Assembly: GCA_014621425.1 (NCBI GenBank)
Contig: JAANBB010000153.1
Coordinates: 1-64,000, forward strand
From: Cylindrodendrum hubeiense
Lineage: Eukaryota > Ascomycota > Sordariomycetes > Hypocreales > Nectriaceae
Reading direction: 5' to 3'
Length of the DNA stretch: 64,000 nucleotides
The position numbers and the translations under genes are program-made. Within the stretch, counting starts at the first letter, position 1; every line of letters begins with the position of its first letter. Below are positions 49,096-60,720 of this stretch, one piece after another. The notes beneath the pieces were generated by a model. It saw only the letters and a list, made by a program, of their open reading frames with translations. It was not told where the DNA came from and made no database searches.

Positions 49096-50820
49096 ATGAC
49101 TCCTCACAGCGAGATCTCCGAGGACCTCCCGGTTCACACCAACGGAACCTCCAACGGTTCCAACGGCACCGCCCCGGCCCTCTACAACGGCAGCTCCAAC
49201 GGTACCACCACCTCCAATGGCAGCACCGCCACCTCCTCCGGCCCCAAGGTCCACAAGGAGCGCTCCAAGTACCTCGAGGCCTCTCCCCTGGACTCTGAGT
49301 TCGACCTCATCTGCGCCGGTTTCGGCCCTGCTTCCCTCGCCGTGGCCATTGCCATGAACGATGCCATTGCCAACGGCCAGAAGCTCCGCGCCGACGGTGC
49401 TCCCCCCAAGGTACTCTTCCTTGAGAAGCAGCGCCTTTGCCTGGCACGCCGGCATGCTCCTGTCGGGCGCCAAGATGCAGATCTCCTTCATCAAGGATCT
49501 GGCTACCCTCCGCGACCCCCGATCCGAGTTCACTTTCCTCAACTACGTCCACCGCAACAACCGCCTCATCGACTTCACTAACCTGGACACCTTCCTGCCC
49601 GCCCGCGCCGAGTTCGAGGACTACCTCCGCTGGTGCTCTTCCTTCTTCGACCACGTTGTCCAGTACAACAACGAGGTCGTCTCCGTCGCACCCGCCAACA
49701 AGGAGGCCGGTGCCGTCAAGACCTTCACTGTCCAGGCCCGCAACGCCAAGACTGGCCAGCTCCAGACTTACACCACCAAGCAGGTTCTCATTGCCGCCGG
49801 TGGCCAGGCCTCGCTCCCCAAGAGCCTCCCCTCTAAGCACCCCCGCGTCCTCCACTCCTCCCAGTTCGCCACCTACTCTCCCAAGATCCTCACCAAGACC
49901 GATGCGCCCTACCGCGTCGCCGTCATTGGTGCTGGCCAGAGCGCCGCCGAGATCTTCAACAGCGTCCAGTCACTATACCCCAACTCCAAGACCTCCCTCC
50001 TCATGCGCCAGGAGTTCCTGCGACCCAGTGATGATTCGCCCTTGTAAGTTCCCGGCCCAACCCTGATGGTTGTCTCGTTTCAATGCTAATTGGCCCTCTC
50101 ACAGCGTCAACACCATCTTCAACCCCGAGTACGTCGACAACGTCTACCCCCGGTCTGCTTCCTCCCGCCAGAGCTTCCTGGATGAGGTCCGCGCCACCAA
50201 CTACGGTGTCGTGCGCCTGAACCTGATCGAGCACCTCTACGAGAAGATGTACGAGCAGAGGCGCCTGATTGGCGCCGACGAGACTCAGTGGCCTCACCGC
50301 ATCCTGGCTGGCCGCGAGATCACCAGCGTCGAGGACAAGGGCGACAAGATTGAGATCCGCGTCCAGAAAATCCACGACATTCCCCTGGACGGCTTCGTCG
50401 ATGCCGCCGATGAGGAGGTCCTCGAGGTCGACCTGGTCGTCGCCGCCACCGGCTACAGGCGCGACGCCCACGTCAACATCCTCAAGGATACTTGGACCAT
50501 GCTGCCCAAGACCATCACCCAGCGCAACGCCACCCAATTCAGCAAGCCCGTGACCGGCTGGAACGTCGACACGGAGCAGGGCGAGCGCAAGCTGGCTGTC
50601 GGCCGAGACTACAAGGTCAAGTTCCAGCCCGGCTCCGTTGCCGAGGGCTCCGGTGTCTGGCTGCAGGGCTGCTGCGAGGGAACTCACGGGGTAAGCTCAC
50701 ACATTCCCATGCATCATTTTAGTCAATCGTGCTAACCCATTTCCACAGCTGAGCGATACCCTCCTCTCCGTCCTTGCCACCCGATCCGGCGAGATGGTCA
50801 ACACCATCTTCAAGCAGTAG
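49096..50820 (+). CDS. sidA: L-ornithine N5-monooxygenase, with one frameshift
   Basis: Exons 49096-50043, 50105-50690 and 50749-50820 (introns 61 and 58 nt). The first ~60 residues are a Gly/Ser/Asn/Thr-rich head. The FAD site [12 protein letters not shown] is at about 73-84, followed by [17 protein letters not shown], the NADPH site [12 protein letters not shown] at about 277-288, and a C-terminal [24 protein letters not shown]. All are diagnostic of SidA/Sid1 enzymes. It hydroxylates L-ornithine at N5 with NADPH and O2, the committed step of hydroxamate siderophores. The frame breaks at 49435: LFLEKQR is followed by one unpaired C, then FAWHAGM resumes. Loss of two bases fits the family best because one residue is usual between these blocks. 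The conserved sequence on both sides argues for a sequence error. About 535 residues are expected. Confidence 0.9.
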
Positions 50821-52644
50821 AAAATTTACGAATGCATGAACTAGCGGACAGTGTATAATGTAGCAAGGGAAGCGAAAAGAAATAACTTCACATTGGACTC
50901 TTGAGCAGCAGGAGACCCCGACAACTTTTTTTTTTTTTTACCCAGACACGCGATATCAGCTTTCAGAATGGTGGAATTTCTTTGGTGTTTATCTTCTTCC
51001 CTTAGACACGGTTTAGGGCCCGTATGGGCGTACAAAAAACAATTCAGACGATCTGTCTCTCAATATTGCTTGTGGTTTCTTCTCTTGATCTTTTTTGGTC
51101 TCGATTCCAATTGTGTTACCTGTGTCGACACTCATCATGACTCCTACCTAGTATTGGTCTCCCCTCGCGTCTACCATCTCACGTCACCTTCTTAATCCGG
51201 CCCCCCTTCTTCCCGAAGCTCACTACTCTCGTCCGGATGGTTACATCACATCAACAGGGTCGCGGTATTGACATGGTGATGTCGAGGGGGTTCCGGCGGT
51301 GCCCACTTTGCCGACAGACATGAAGCGGGTTTCTCTCGTGACAAGCAAAAAGCGGTATGGTTGGCGCTCGTTTCAGCCATGCCTGTGGCCGGCTTGGTAC
51401 TTGTCGACCATGGTACAGAATGTGAAGCGCATGCGGACCACAGGAAGTGGGTGGGAGAGTGAATGGGAGAGAGTGAGTGGGAGAGTCGGCGCGAGAGCTA
51501 CTGTGGATGCGTCATACGGGCGGGGGGGCTTGCAGGTCGACCGCCAGAACGACCCCAGTCAATCGCGACTCCAGCGCGTAAGAGGCCAGGATGCTCGGTC
51601 TGGGTAAATTTAGGACAGGAACCCAGGATTCACAAGGAATTTCTGTTGTCAAGGTGTGGAGTACTAGGCCAAAATAAGTGGCTCGCCGATGTCGCCTAGC
51701 CAATATCATGGAAGTCGAGGCTCTGGCAGGCCGAGGCATGGGAATGGATCTGTGACAACCCATGTTGCAAAACGGGGATGGCGTTTAGCGCGATTTTTGT
51801 GGGAGGGGCGTCATGTTCATGCGAATGAATCAGAGATTGATTGACTGACTGATTGATAAAAGTTTTGTGCCGCACTCGGCTCGGGCTTATGCGAAGTTCT
51901 CGGGCTTCTTCCTGTACCGAGGATTTCCTCATCTATCCATGCCTAAATGAGCGCACGGAAACACTAGTGGCTGGCGAGGACAGTAATTACCTCATGATGC
52001 CAACGATGCAGACGATGCAGGCGATGCAGAGAGAGTCGGAGTCGGGCCAAGCAACCAGAGCTTGAACCCTGACTTCCATCCGTCGAGTCTTGGGGTCTCC
52101 GGGCCGCCTGCGCATGGTGCATGTATAATTGCTATGCACATGTGCATTGATCCCACCGAAGCAACCAGCGTGGGCTATGTGGGACGGGAGCCCTAGCCGC
52201 AGTGCTATGCCAGAGCACAAGAGGTATACAGATGTACGTGCTCCGTACGGAGTAGGTAGCACATACTACGTAGTAAGTTACCTACAGAGTACCCTGTTTC
52301 TCGTTTCTCGTTTCTCAGTGGAGTGCGGATGCGAATCTGGCCCGTCGTGTGCTAATGTGTAATCCCGGGATCCCTAGACCCATCCCTGGATCCATCCCTG
52401 GAGCGGCTGGGTGCGGCGTGGGCTCGGCGCGGGCGACCTTTCTCCATCCAATATCCGTGGCTCATGGATCACGTACTCCGTACTGCTACCCGAGACGAGA
52501 CGAGACACCAGCAGCAGCATAAGCAGGACTGCCGTCATACGAACGCCTCCGGCCGGCACCAAAGGCTCCCACGCCGTTTACCCCTACGCGCACTACGGAG
52601 TGGCACATACGTATTCGAGTGGAACTGCGCCGGATCCAACGAGC
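50821..52644. other. Intergenic region of 1.8 kb
   Basis: Between sidA and the Zn2Cys6 gene, both on +. A T homopolymer lies near 50928-50940, a GATGCA-type short repeat near 52000-52030 and a TTTCTCG reiteration near 52298-52318. No convincing gene is seen. Confidence 0.5.
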
Positions 52645-55311
52645 ATGATGCGGCTCGACGGCGGCGACAGCGGCGACAGTGGCCATGGGCCTGGCCGGCA
52701 GCCGCCGAACCCGCAACGGCTGCCCGTCAATCCCCGTCGTCACAAGGTGGCTCCCGAACGCCGGAAACGCGTTGCGACAGCGTAAGTTCTCGATCCCAAG
52801 GTTGGGGCGTGACGAGCCGGAGGCATAGTGAGTGTGACTCTGGATTCTGCAGGCTCCTGATGCTCCTGATGCTCCTCCGCCTTGGTGAAAACCCAAATTA
52901 TGTGTCCCCTGGTCTGACCACGAGTAAAAAATAAAGATGCAACGCCTGCAACATCCGCCGCGTGAAATGCTCTGGTGATCACCCGTGCCGCCAGTGCTCG
53001 TCATCGTCACGCGACTGCGTCTATCCTGTAGCCGTCGAGAAGGTCTCGGTCGCGCGCAGCGAGCTAGACGACCTGCGGCGCAAGGTTGACCTTCTAGAGA
53101 GGGCGCTGCGGGATACTGTACCCGATGCCACGAGGCGCCACGATCTGATCGGCCTGCTCTCACAGGACGCCTCGAGTGCGGCTGTGAGTGCTCGAGACGT
53201 GGCGGCTGCGACGACGTCGACGACTGTCACCCCAGCTGGGACACCTGCTGCTGAGCAGTCATATCCTGGTACGCCGTCGGCTGCTGAACCCGGCGTGCTC
53301 CCGCATTTGCATCCTCATCAGAGTCAACCACAGTCTCACCCACAGTCTCACCCTCAGTCTCAGTCTCATCTGCAATCCCAACCTCTATCCCAACCTCAAT
53401 CCCATCCCATTCGACCCAAGGGAACCTACCTGCATCACACCCCCCATGAAATACACCACCACCACCATGAAGAGGAGCAAGCATCAACCGAGGGCCGCCT
53501 TCTTCATGACCCCGACGGACACGCCCGCTTCCTCGGCGAGACTAGTGGCGCTACCTTCCTCGACTATCTGAAGGAATTCATGAACACCGTTGTCCACCTA
53601 GCCTATCATGACCTCCAACCTGGCGCTGATGGGAGCGCCTTCTTGTCCAGCATGGGTAGATATCAGACTTACGACTCTCGCCGTTTGCACGAACGTGATG
53701 TCGACCCACTATGGCTACCACCGCGCCATGAGATGCAGGTCATGCTCTCCGAGCTGCGGTGTTTCATTCAGGATGGCAATGGGAACTGGCCCAGCGGAGG
53801 CATCTGCTGGTGGGGAGACCTCTCATCCGTCCCAGCCTTGCCTCCCATAGAATCCGAACCACACACTGTTGCCCGCGACAACTGTCGCCGCCATCTCGCC
53901 TTTCACCATGCCGCTTTTGCTGTTGTGTCTCAGGTCTCCAACACAGCAGCCCGGGGCCCTGAAGCCCAGGCAAACTTGAGCGAGTACTACTTCAGTCGGG
54001 CCTGCCTACTCCTGGGCAATCCCCTCGACGTTGCCCGCTTCACCATCAACGACGTCACCGCGTTGACGCTGATGAGCTTCTATTTGATCGAGATGAATCG
54101 ACGAGATGCCGCCTACATGTACATCAGCAACGCCATGCACATTAGCATCATGCATGGTGCGCACCGCGGGTGGGTTGACGAGAGCGGCAAGAGGGTTTTC
54201 TGGACACTCTATGTGCTCGATCGTTGGTTGAGCTGCTTGATGGGCAGGCCACCCGCCATCATGGACGACGCCATCCGTCTCCCCCTACCTTGTGATGCTC
54301 CGTAAGTCCCGGAAACAACATCTCACATCTCTCAACATCCGCATGCTGACCATCTATCATAGCTCAATGCCTCCAGCCGCTGGCTTGAGGGCCAATGTCG
54401 AGCTCTCTCGCATCTCGGGTCACATTGTGTGCAACACGTACCGTGTATCCCCCTGGGAGAGGAGGGAAGGGCTAGTGAGACACTCCGAGGATGCCATCCG
54501 GATGCTGGACCAGTGGCAGGAAAGTCTTCCCCCAATCCTCAAGCTATCCAGCAATGGCCTGAGTGATGATCCCGCGTGCTGCTTGTTGCACATGGCATAT
54601 AACCAAGTGAGCTTAACAGCGTGTTCCGTTTCCGAATCTCAGACTAAACTCGTTGCGTTCTAGCTCATCATTCTCACCATCCGCCCAGTCTTCTTCGCTG
54701 CCGTCAAGAAGACGTTTGCAGAGAGACTGGTGACACGGCAGTCGTCGTTGCACTCTCACCCCCAGCTCTCTCATCTAAGGCGATGTATTGTCGCTGCGGA
54801 ACGCAATATCCGTCTCGCGCGCCACATATTAGCCCTTAACCACCCTAGAAAGCTGCTTCAAGCAGGCCTGCACTTCATCTTCAATGCTGCCATCTGCCTG
54901 ATGTTGCAGGAACTGATTTACATCGAAGGCGTGGCGCCCAAGGATCCACATGTGCGAGACCACGATCTTGACTTCGTGATTGCGAGGTTCGAGGAGGAGA
55001 GCCAAGTAGGAAGCAACTATGGCCGAGACTGCGCGGCTGTCCTCCGGGACCTACGGGCCCTTGTCCAGCGTCTACGAGCACCTGCAGGTCAAAGTCTGGG
55101 GAGTGTCCGACCGGACGAGTTGCCACATCAACTCACACATGCTCCGTCTGTGACCCGGACGACAATGGGGATAGGCCAGCCATGGCCCCAGAAAGTCGGT
55201 TCGGAGGGTCTTCAACAACCGATCCATGTTGAACAAGGACATATGCTGTATGACGAACTGGTGTCCTGGATAGATGACGATTGGCCGCCATATGGGGCGT
55301 ATCTGACATGA
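52645..55311 (+). CDS. Zn2Cys6 fungal transcription factor
   Basis: Four exons: 52645-52781, 52937-54301, 54363-54606 and 54664-55311; 2,394 nt, 797 residues, one frame. The intron of 155 nt splits the codon just before the first zinc Cys. A basic stretch (PERRKRVATA) precedes the binuclear cluster Cys47-x2-Cys50-x6-Cys57-x5-Cys63-x2-Cys66-x6-Cys73. A short Leu-rich heptad segment follows (ELDDLRRKVDLLERAL), likely for dimerisation. A Gln/Ser/His/Pro tandem repeat occupies about residues 170-205. From about 250 on, the fungal-specific TF domain is visible (ISIMHGAHRGWV, FWTLYVLDRWLSCLMGRPPAI). It lies 1.8 kb downstream of sidA, so control of siderophore genes is possible, but the sequence does not show this and other targets are equally open. 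Confidence 0.85.
53325..53412. repeat. Coding CAGTCTCA-type repeat in the Zn2Cys6 gene
   Basis: Reiterated CAGTCTCACC-like units encode a Gln-Ser-His-Pro repeat between the zinc cluster and the regulatory domain. Length variation between strains is likely for such sequence. Confidence 0.75.
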
Positions 55312-55610
55312 ATTAGGGGCGGGGTAGATACACCAAAGTTAGGAGTGGAACGTTTTGTAACCCTATTAATTTCTGTCGATTTAAAATACCCATACTCAAA
55401 ATGAACTAAAATGCTTGTTTTTTTCTATGTCTTTTCTCCCATTGTCGCGGTTGGGTGCAATCAACATTCAGCAGAATGGTGGGAGGTGCAGTGAAGTGCA
55501 GGGATGTCAGGTGATGCCTGCCGCCACCCGCTGGCTCAGTGGTTCCGCTACAAGATCACATGCAATTATTCGCCACTCCGTCTCAAGTTCTCAACGCTCC
55601 GTTTTTCGAC
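55312..55610. other. Spacer with possible extended 5' coding part
   Basis: Between the Zn2Cys6 gene and the Nudix/IF-2B gene. An in-frame ATG at 55560 could extend the latter by 17 residues; otherwise nothing is apparent. Confidence 0.45.
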
Positions 55611-57260
55611 ATGGCAACACGAGTGAGCGTTTGCAGGCCGGCATGGTGTGCTCGTATTTGGGCGCGTCAGGCACGCAGCATCTCAACAACTATGCCATAT
55701 CTCCAGCGCCGCGCCGTCGCCGGCAGCTTCATCTTCAAGTTCCCCGATGACGACACCACCAAAAAGCCCCAGGTAGCGCTCTTCCGCAGGAGCGGCAAAG
55801 TGCGAACATACCAGTGAGTGTGGAATACCGGTTTGCCTATCCAACTTTTCGTCGCTCAAGCAATTAACGGCTAGTACAGACACAAATATGCACCGGTCTC
55901 GGGTAGCGTCGAGGAGATCGACACAAACCCGCTAGCTACCGCCTGGCGGGAATTGAAGGAGGAGACGACTCTAACGGACACCTCCTTACGCCTCTTCCGC
56001 CAGGGGAAACCATACTCTTTTGTCGACGAGTCTGTTGGCCGAGAATGGATCATCAATCCGTTCAGCTTCGTCCTCAAGTCAGAGAATGAAGGTGGTCGCG
56101 GCGAGGCTGGCATCCAGCTGGACTGGGAGCACGAAGGATATGAGTGGTTTGACCCCGACGTCATAAACGAGTCAGACGCGTTCCAGGGCGTTCCCCGCAT
56201 CTTGGAGAGCTTCAGAAGGGTCTGGTTCAACATTGATCTCGGAGAGGAAGCAGGTAGGATACTCGGGGATGGTTTAATTGCCCTGCAGAAGGATCATGAG
56301 AGTGGTCCGCACGAACTGGCATCAAACGCGCTCGGAATTTTCATTGAAGTGATCAAGAAACTTGGTACAGGCTCACGAGAGGTGTGGTGGAAAAATGCGA
56401 GGTCTGCCGCCTGGCACTTGTGGAAGAATGGCCGGGAGAGCATTGGTGCGCCCATCTTGAGCGTCATGGTCTCCAGTTTGGCCATTATTGAAGAGAAGCT
56501 GCCGCGTGACGATCCGTCTCTCGGGGGGTCGATTGATGGAATTGTTCAGGCTCTCATACATTACAGTCAGCAACGACAAAGTGTCGTCTCCAAGGTCGGC
56601 GGGTCTCTTGATGGCTTCTTGACAACACATTTTTCGGACACTGAAACACTCAAAATTCTCACACTCTCGTCCAGCTCCACGATAACATGTGGCATTACAC
56701 ACGTTTTGAGGAATAGAAAGACGCCTCTGGATATCCGGGTCCTCGAGTCACGTCCACTCTTCGAGGGCACCAAGACAGCCGGTGCGATCGCTTCGTTCGC
56801 GCACAGCAACTCCATCATAACTGATATCACTGTGTATACGGATGCCAGTGTTGGCGCGGCTGCCAAAGATATTGATGTCGTTATCGTCGGAGCGGATATG
56901 ATTGACAAGTTGGGGAATGTGAGCAACAAGACCGGCTCGTTGCCTGCAGTCCTGGTAGCAAAGCACGTCTCACCAGGAGTAAAAATCATCGCGCTTTTCG
57001 AAAAAGAAAAGGTACTACCATTTGAACCCCCTATTCAGGAGGACAACAGCCCGCAAGATGTTGTTCAGGCATGGGGAGGCTCGGGTCAGTCAAAAGACTC
57101 TCGTACGCGAGTCACCGTGAAAAACGTCTCCTCCGAGTGGGTTTCGTCCAACTTGGTCGATCACTACGTGACTGAGGATGGTGCAACGACGGGGTATGGA
57201 ATTGCCGAGTGGGCTAAGAATGTCCGCAAAGGCGCCGACAGGTTCTTCACTGATCTCTAG
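55611..57260 (+). CDS. Nudix-IF-2B (eIF2B-like) fusion protein, probably mitochondrial
   Basis: Two exons: 55611-55813 and 55880-57260 (66-nt intron), 527 residues; an upstream ATG at 55560 would give 544. The start gives an Arg/Ala/Ser-rich, acid-free head (MATRVSVCRPAWCARIWARQ) that resembles a mitochondrial presequence. Next is a Nudix domain (about 30-180) with KYAPVSGSVEE.. and RELKEET: the REUxEE core is kept, but the first Glu of the box and the Gly near its end are replaced. The C-terminal ~330 residues match the eIF2B alpha/beta/delta and related isomerase fold: VLESRPLFEGTKTA, DVVIVGADMIDKLGNVSNK, and a final DHYVTEDG. Neither the Nudix substrate nor the IF-2B-part activity can be assigned. 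The fusion suggests a metabolic enzyme rather than a translation factor. Confidence 0.78.
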
Positions 57261-58803
57261 CTTTGAATCAGCCGCTGGCTATGAATTACGTACTCTGGTC
57301 CTTCGCAATGTGCGCATGGAGCTTCAACACGCAATATAGCCGAGCCAAATGAAGACCGGCGGTCAATTATGCTCACTATTTTATGCGAGATTATCACAAC
57401 AAGCGACCGTTCATCATCAGTCTGGCGCTTGGAAACGAAAGCGGCCTGTGAAGCCTGTTCGGACAACATTCCAAGGAGGCGGGCTGGCATCTTATCAGTC
57501 CCATCGACAGGTGAAAGATTTGATTGAACTAAAGCCGCTAGATGAATACAGTGTCGCATTGCGCGGGAGTATTGGCCGCGCGACTCAGAAGCGCGCTCCA
57601 GGCTCGTTCAAGGGTGAGAAGCGCTTTGGCCAGCGTTGTTCTGGGCCTTGTTCTAGAACGCAACTTTGATGAATCGAGAACATTCTAGGGCCCCAACATA
57701 TCTCGGGGTACTTACTCGCCTCTGGGGGACCATGGCGGGGAACCAGGACAAAGATTTATGACATCAGAATCAAATTTAACCAAGGCACACTACTATAGCA
57801 CATTGCCGCGCGATAATGCATGGTATTGGGCTGGGGTGTGCAGGTCAGCCTTACAGCCCTACAGACAACGTGCAGATGGAGGCATGACTGCATCGGCGTT
57901 GAAGGATGCGTCGACATGAGGTCATGGGACTCAAAGATAACGTTCATCCATCCATCCAAAGGATTGATGTCCCTGTCTAGCTGTCAGGTGGAGAGAATAC
58001 AGGCCTAGGATCCTGGTTGATAGCACCATCGTCTCGGCTTCCACTCATTCCCACCACACCGTCACGCTGACCGGTCTGGCAGGATCCCAGCTAGTTGCAG
58101 CGTCGCCGAGCTGAACGAACCGCCTGAACAATCGAAAATCTGCCTCGTGCCAGGCCGGCTTGCTTGGCAGATGCGCTACCCGCGGGACCGGACAATCCGG
58201 GCGGCCAGACGGCGGGAGTTCAAAACGTTCCGAAACGTGCCAAACGCCTAATCCGCCCCCCCTCGCGGACGGATAATTAACATCAAGGTCCAAATTCCGG
58301 CCCATATTCGAGAGCTCGGGCGGTCCACTCCGGGGCGCGCTTGGTCCCGGGTCAAGTCGGCCATCATCCAAGAACTTCTCACTGCTACACTACCCCATGC
58401 CACAGACCGCGTGCCCATAATAATTAACATGACGCCCGAGTCGGCTTGTTGAATGGCCCCGCTTACGTCAAACCTAGGGCATGCCGGTAACTCGGTGAGG
58501 GGAGAACCGCCGAGCCTGTACCAGCACCCTTGGAACCTGTCCTCGAGGTGATCCTCAGGAGGCAGCAGAGCATCTTTGCCTGGTTTACGTCTTCGTCTTG
58601 ACCGATGAAACGGATACATAACAGCGTCACTGGGCAGGCTTTGGCTGAGTCGTTACGGACCTGACAACAAGAGCCATCCAAGCTACGACCGCCCCTCGAA
58701 TCTCGTCGTCGAATCCCGTCAGGGGCTTCACCAGCGAATAAGGTTTACCTCATTTCCAGCGTCCTTCTATTTGTCCCGCAAAGACTTCCTCGTGGAAATA
58801 ACA
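57261..58803. other. Intergenic region of 1.5 kb
   Basis: Between the Nudix/IF-2B gene and the MFS gene, both on +. No convincing gene, RNA or repeat is seen. Confidence 0.5.
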
Positions 58804-60622
58804 ATGGCGATGGTGGCGATAACCACGACGGCGACAGACGAAGAGTCCCAAGTGTCACAACCAAAGACACCCAGCCCAACCGAGATGACGCCGATTCACA
58901 ACGCCGAAATCAAGAACCGAGCCCTCAACCGCAAGATAGACGTGGCCCTGTTGCCTCTCTTATCGCTCCTCTATCTGTTCAACGGCCTAGATCGCGGCAA
59001 CGTTGGCAATGCTGAGACTCAGGGTATGCGCTCAAAACACAAACACCACTTTCCCTATCTACGAAAGCGCGAGCTGATAGAAACCAGGCTTCACCAGTGA
59101 TATTGGCGCGCAACCAGACGACCTGAATGAGGCAGTCTCTCTATTCTTTGTGACTTTTGTCGTTCTCCAGCCCGTATCTGCCGCAGTGGGGCGGTGCATC
59201 GGAGCCCGACACTGGATACCGATCATGATGGTAGGTTTGGCAGAAGTGATTGGCGGGCTTTGCGCCAACGATTACTAACAATATCTCAGTTCTCCTGGGG
59301 TCTTGTAACCATCGGTCAGGCTTACATCAAAGGCCGTGGTATGTCAAATATTTCCCCTGAAGTTCCGCTTTGGCGATTCCTTGCCCGTCTAACTTGATCT
59401 CAGGGGCACTCATCGCCACGCGGTTGCTCATTGGCGCCTTCGAAGCCGGATTTTACCCAACGTCGATCGCATACCTTTCATCATTTTACACTCGGTTTGA
59501 TCTTGCCATCAGGCTCGCTGTATTCTACGGACAATATGCCATCGCGGGCGCCTTTTCCGGCTCCATCGGTGCGTCTCCTGATTTCCCACCGCTCTTCCAC
59601 CCCCTGACTGACAACCCGTAGCGTACGGCGTCTTCCACATCCATGGCGGCCCCCTGAAGAACTGGCAGTACCTTTTTATCATTGAAGGTGCCCTTACATG
59701 TTTTTTTGCCATCGTCGCCTGGATCTGGCTGCCTAGTGGGCCCGGGACGGCCTGGTTCCTCAGCCCGGACGAGCGTCTCCTCGCCGTGGAGCGGATGAAG
59801 CAGGACTCGGCAGCTTTCGTCAAACACGATTACGGCGAGGACGGTATGGAGATGGATCGCCTGCATAAGAGGGACTTCATCGAGACGGCCAAGGACTGGA
59901 AGCTGTGGTCTGTCCTTGTGCTCAACATCTGCGCCAGCGTCCCCAGTGGCGCGTTTCCTGTGTTTCTTCCTCTGGTGCTTCAGGGGCTGGGGTACGAATC
60001 GATCCTGGCCAATCTGGTGAGTACTTTCAAACTCGAAACACACGACTGTCCGAAACAAGACTGACCGCCTGTTCTTCTCAAGATGACTGTCCCCCCGTTC
60101 GTCTGCGGCGCCATCGGCCTCTACATCTTCGCTTTCAGTTCCGACCGCCGCAGGGACCGCGGCTATCATATCATGGGTGGCCTGCTGGTGGGCATTATCG
60201 GCCTCGTGCTGACCGTTACTGTTCCCTCATCCACCGGCAAGTACATTGCGCTGTGCATTCTCCTCTCGGGCATCTACGTCTCGGCTCCGCTGACGATGGC
60301 CTGGCTCAGCGGCAATACGCCCGAGCCGGGCAAGCGGTCGCTAGTCCTAGGCGTCAATGGCTTCGGCAACCTAGGTGGCATCATTGGCGCGCAGCTTTAT
60401 CGGCCGAGTTTCGCGCCCGACTATCACGTTCCGTTCTATGCCACCACGGGGTTCCTTGTCGTCGCCTTTGTCGGCTATTTGTCATACCGATTCATGCTAG
60501 CCGCCGCCAACAAGAGGAAACAGGCTCTGCTAGCCATGATGACCGAGGTCGATGTTGAGAATGAGAGGCTGAACGACCAGAGATATGCGGATAAGAAGTT
60601 GACATTCATGTATGGGCTGTAG
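58804..60622 (+). CDS. MFS transporter, anion:cation symporter (allantoate permease-like) family
   Basis: Six exons: 58804-59023, 59088-59230, 59290-59338, 59404-59568, 59622-60016 and 60083-60622; 1,512 nt, 503 residues in one frame. The Thr/Ser/Pro-rich cytoplasmic head leads into ALNRKIDVALLPLLSLLYLFNGLDRGNVGNA, the first transmembrane segment with the D-R-x-N signature of the Dal5/Tna1-type family. The pattern of about twelve hydrophobic segments, with RLLIGAFEAGFYPTSIAYLSSFY and a central loop ending ERMKQD, agrees. Members import carboxylates, vitamins, allantoate or short peptides at the plasma membrane; the substrate here is unknown. I see no link to the siderophore genes: siderophore importers of the SIT/ARN type have 14 segments and different motifs. 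Confidence 0.85.
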
Positions 60623-60720
60623 CTTGCTGCGCCACCCCTGGTTTATATGTATTTTGTCTACTTTCGGCCCCTTTCGGACCAATTACACAATCTAGATGAA
60701 TGAATCATGATTTGACGCCA
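60623..60720. terminator. Convergent 3' ends of MFS and WW/FF genes
   Basis: Only 98 nt separate the two stop codons, so the 3' untranslated regions must abut or overlap. Confidence 0.45.

Noticed and set aside
58804..60622. MFS gene as a siderophore importer of the locus
   Set aside because: Its first-helix signature and roughly twelve-helix pattern match the anion:cation symporter family, not the 14-helix siderophore importers.
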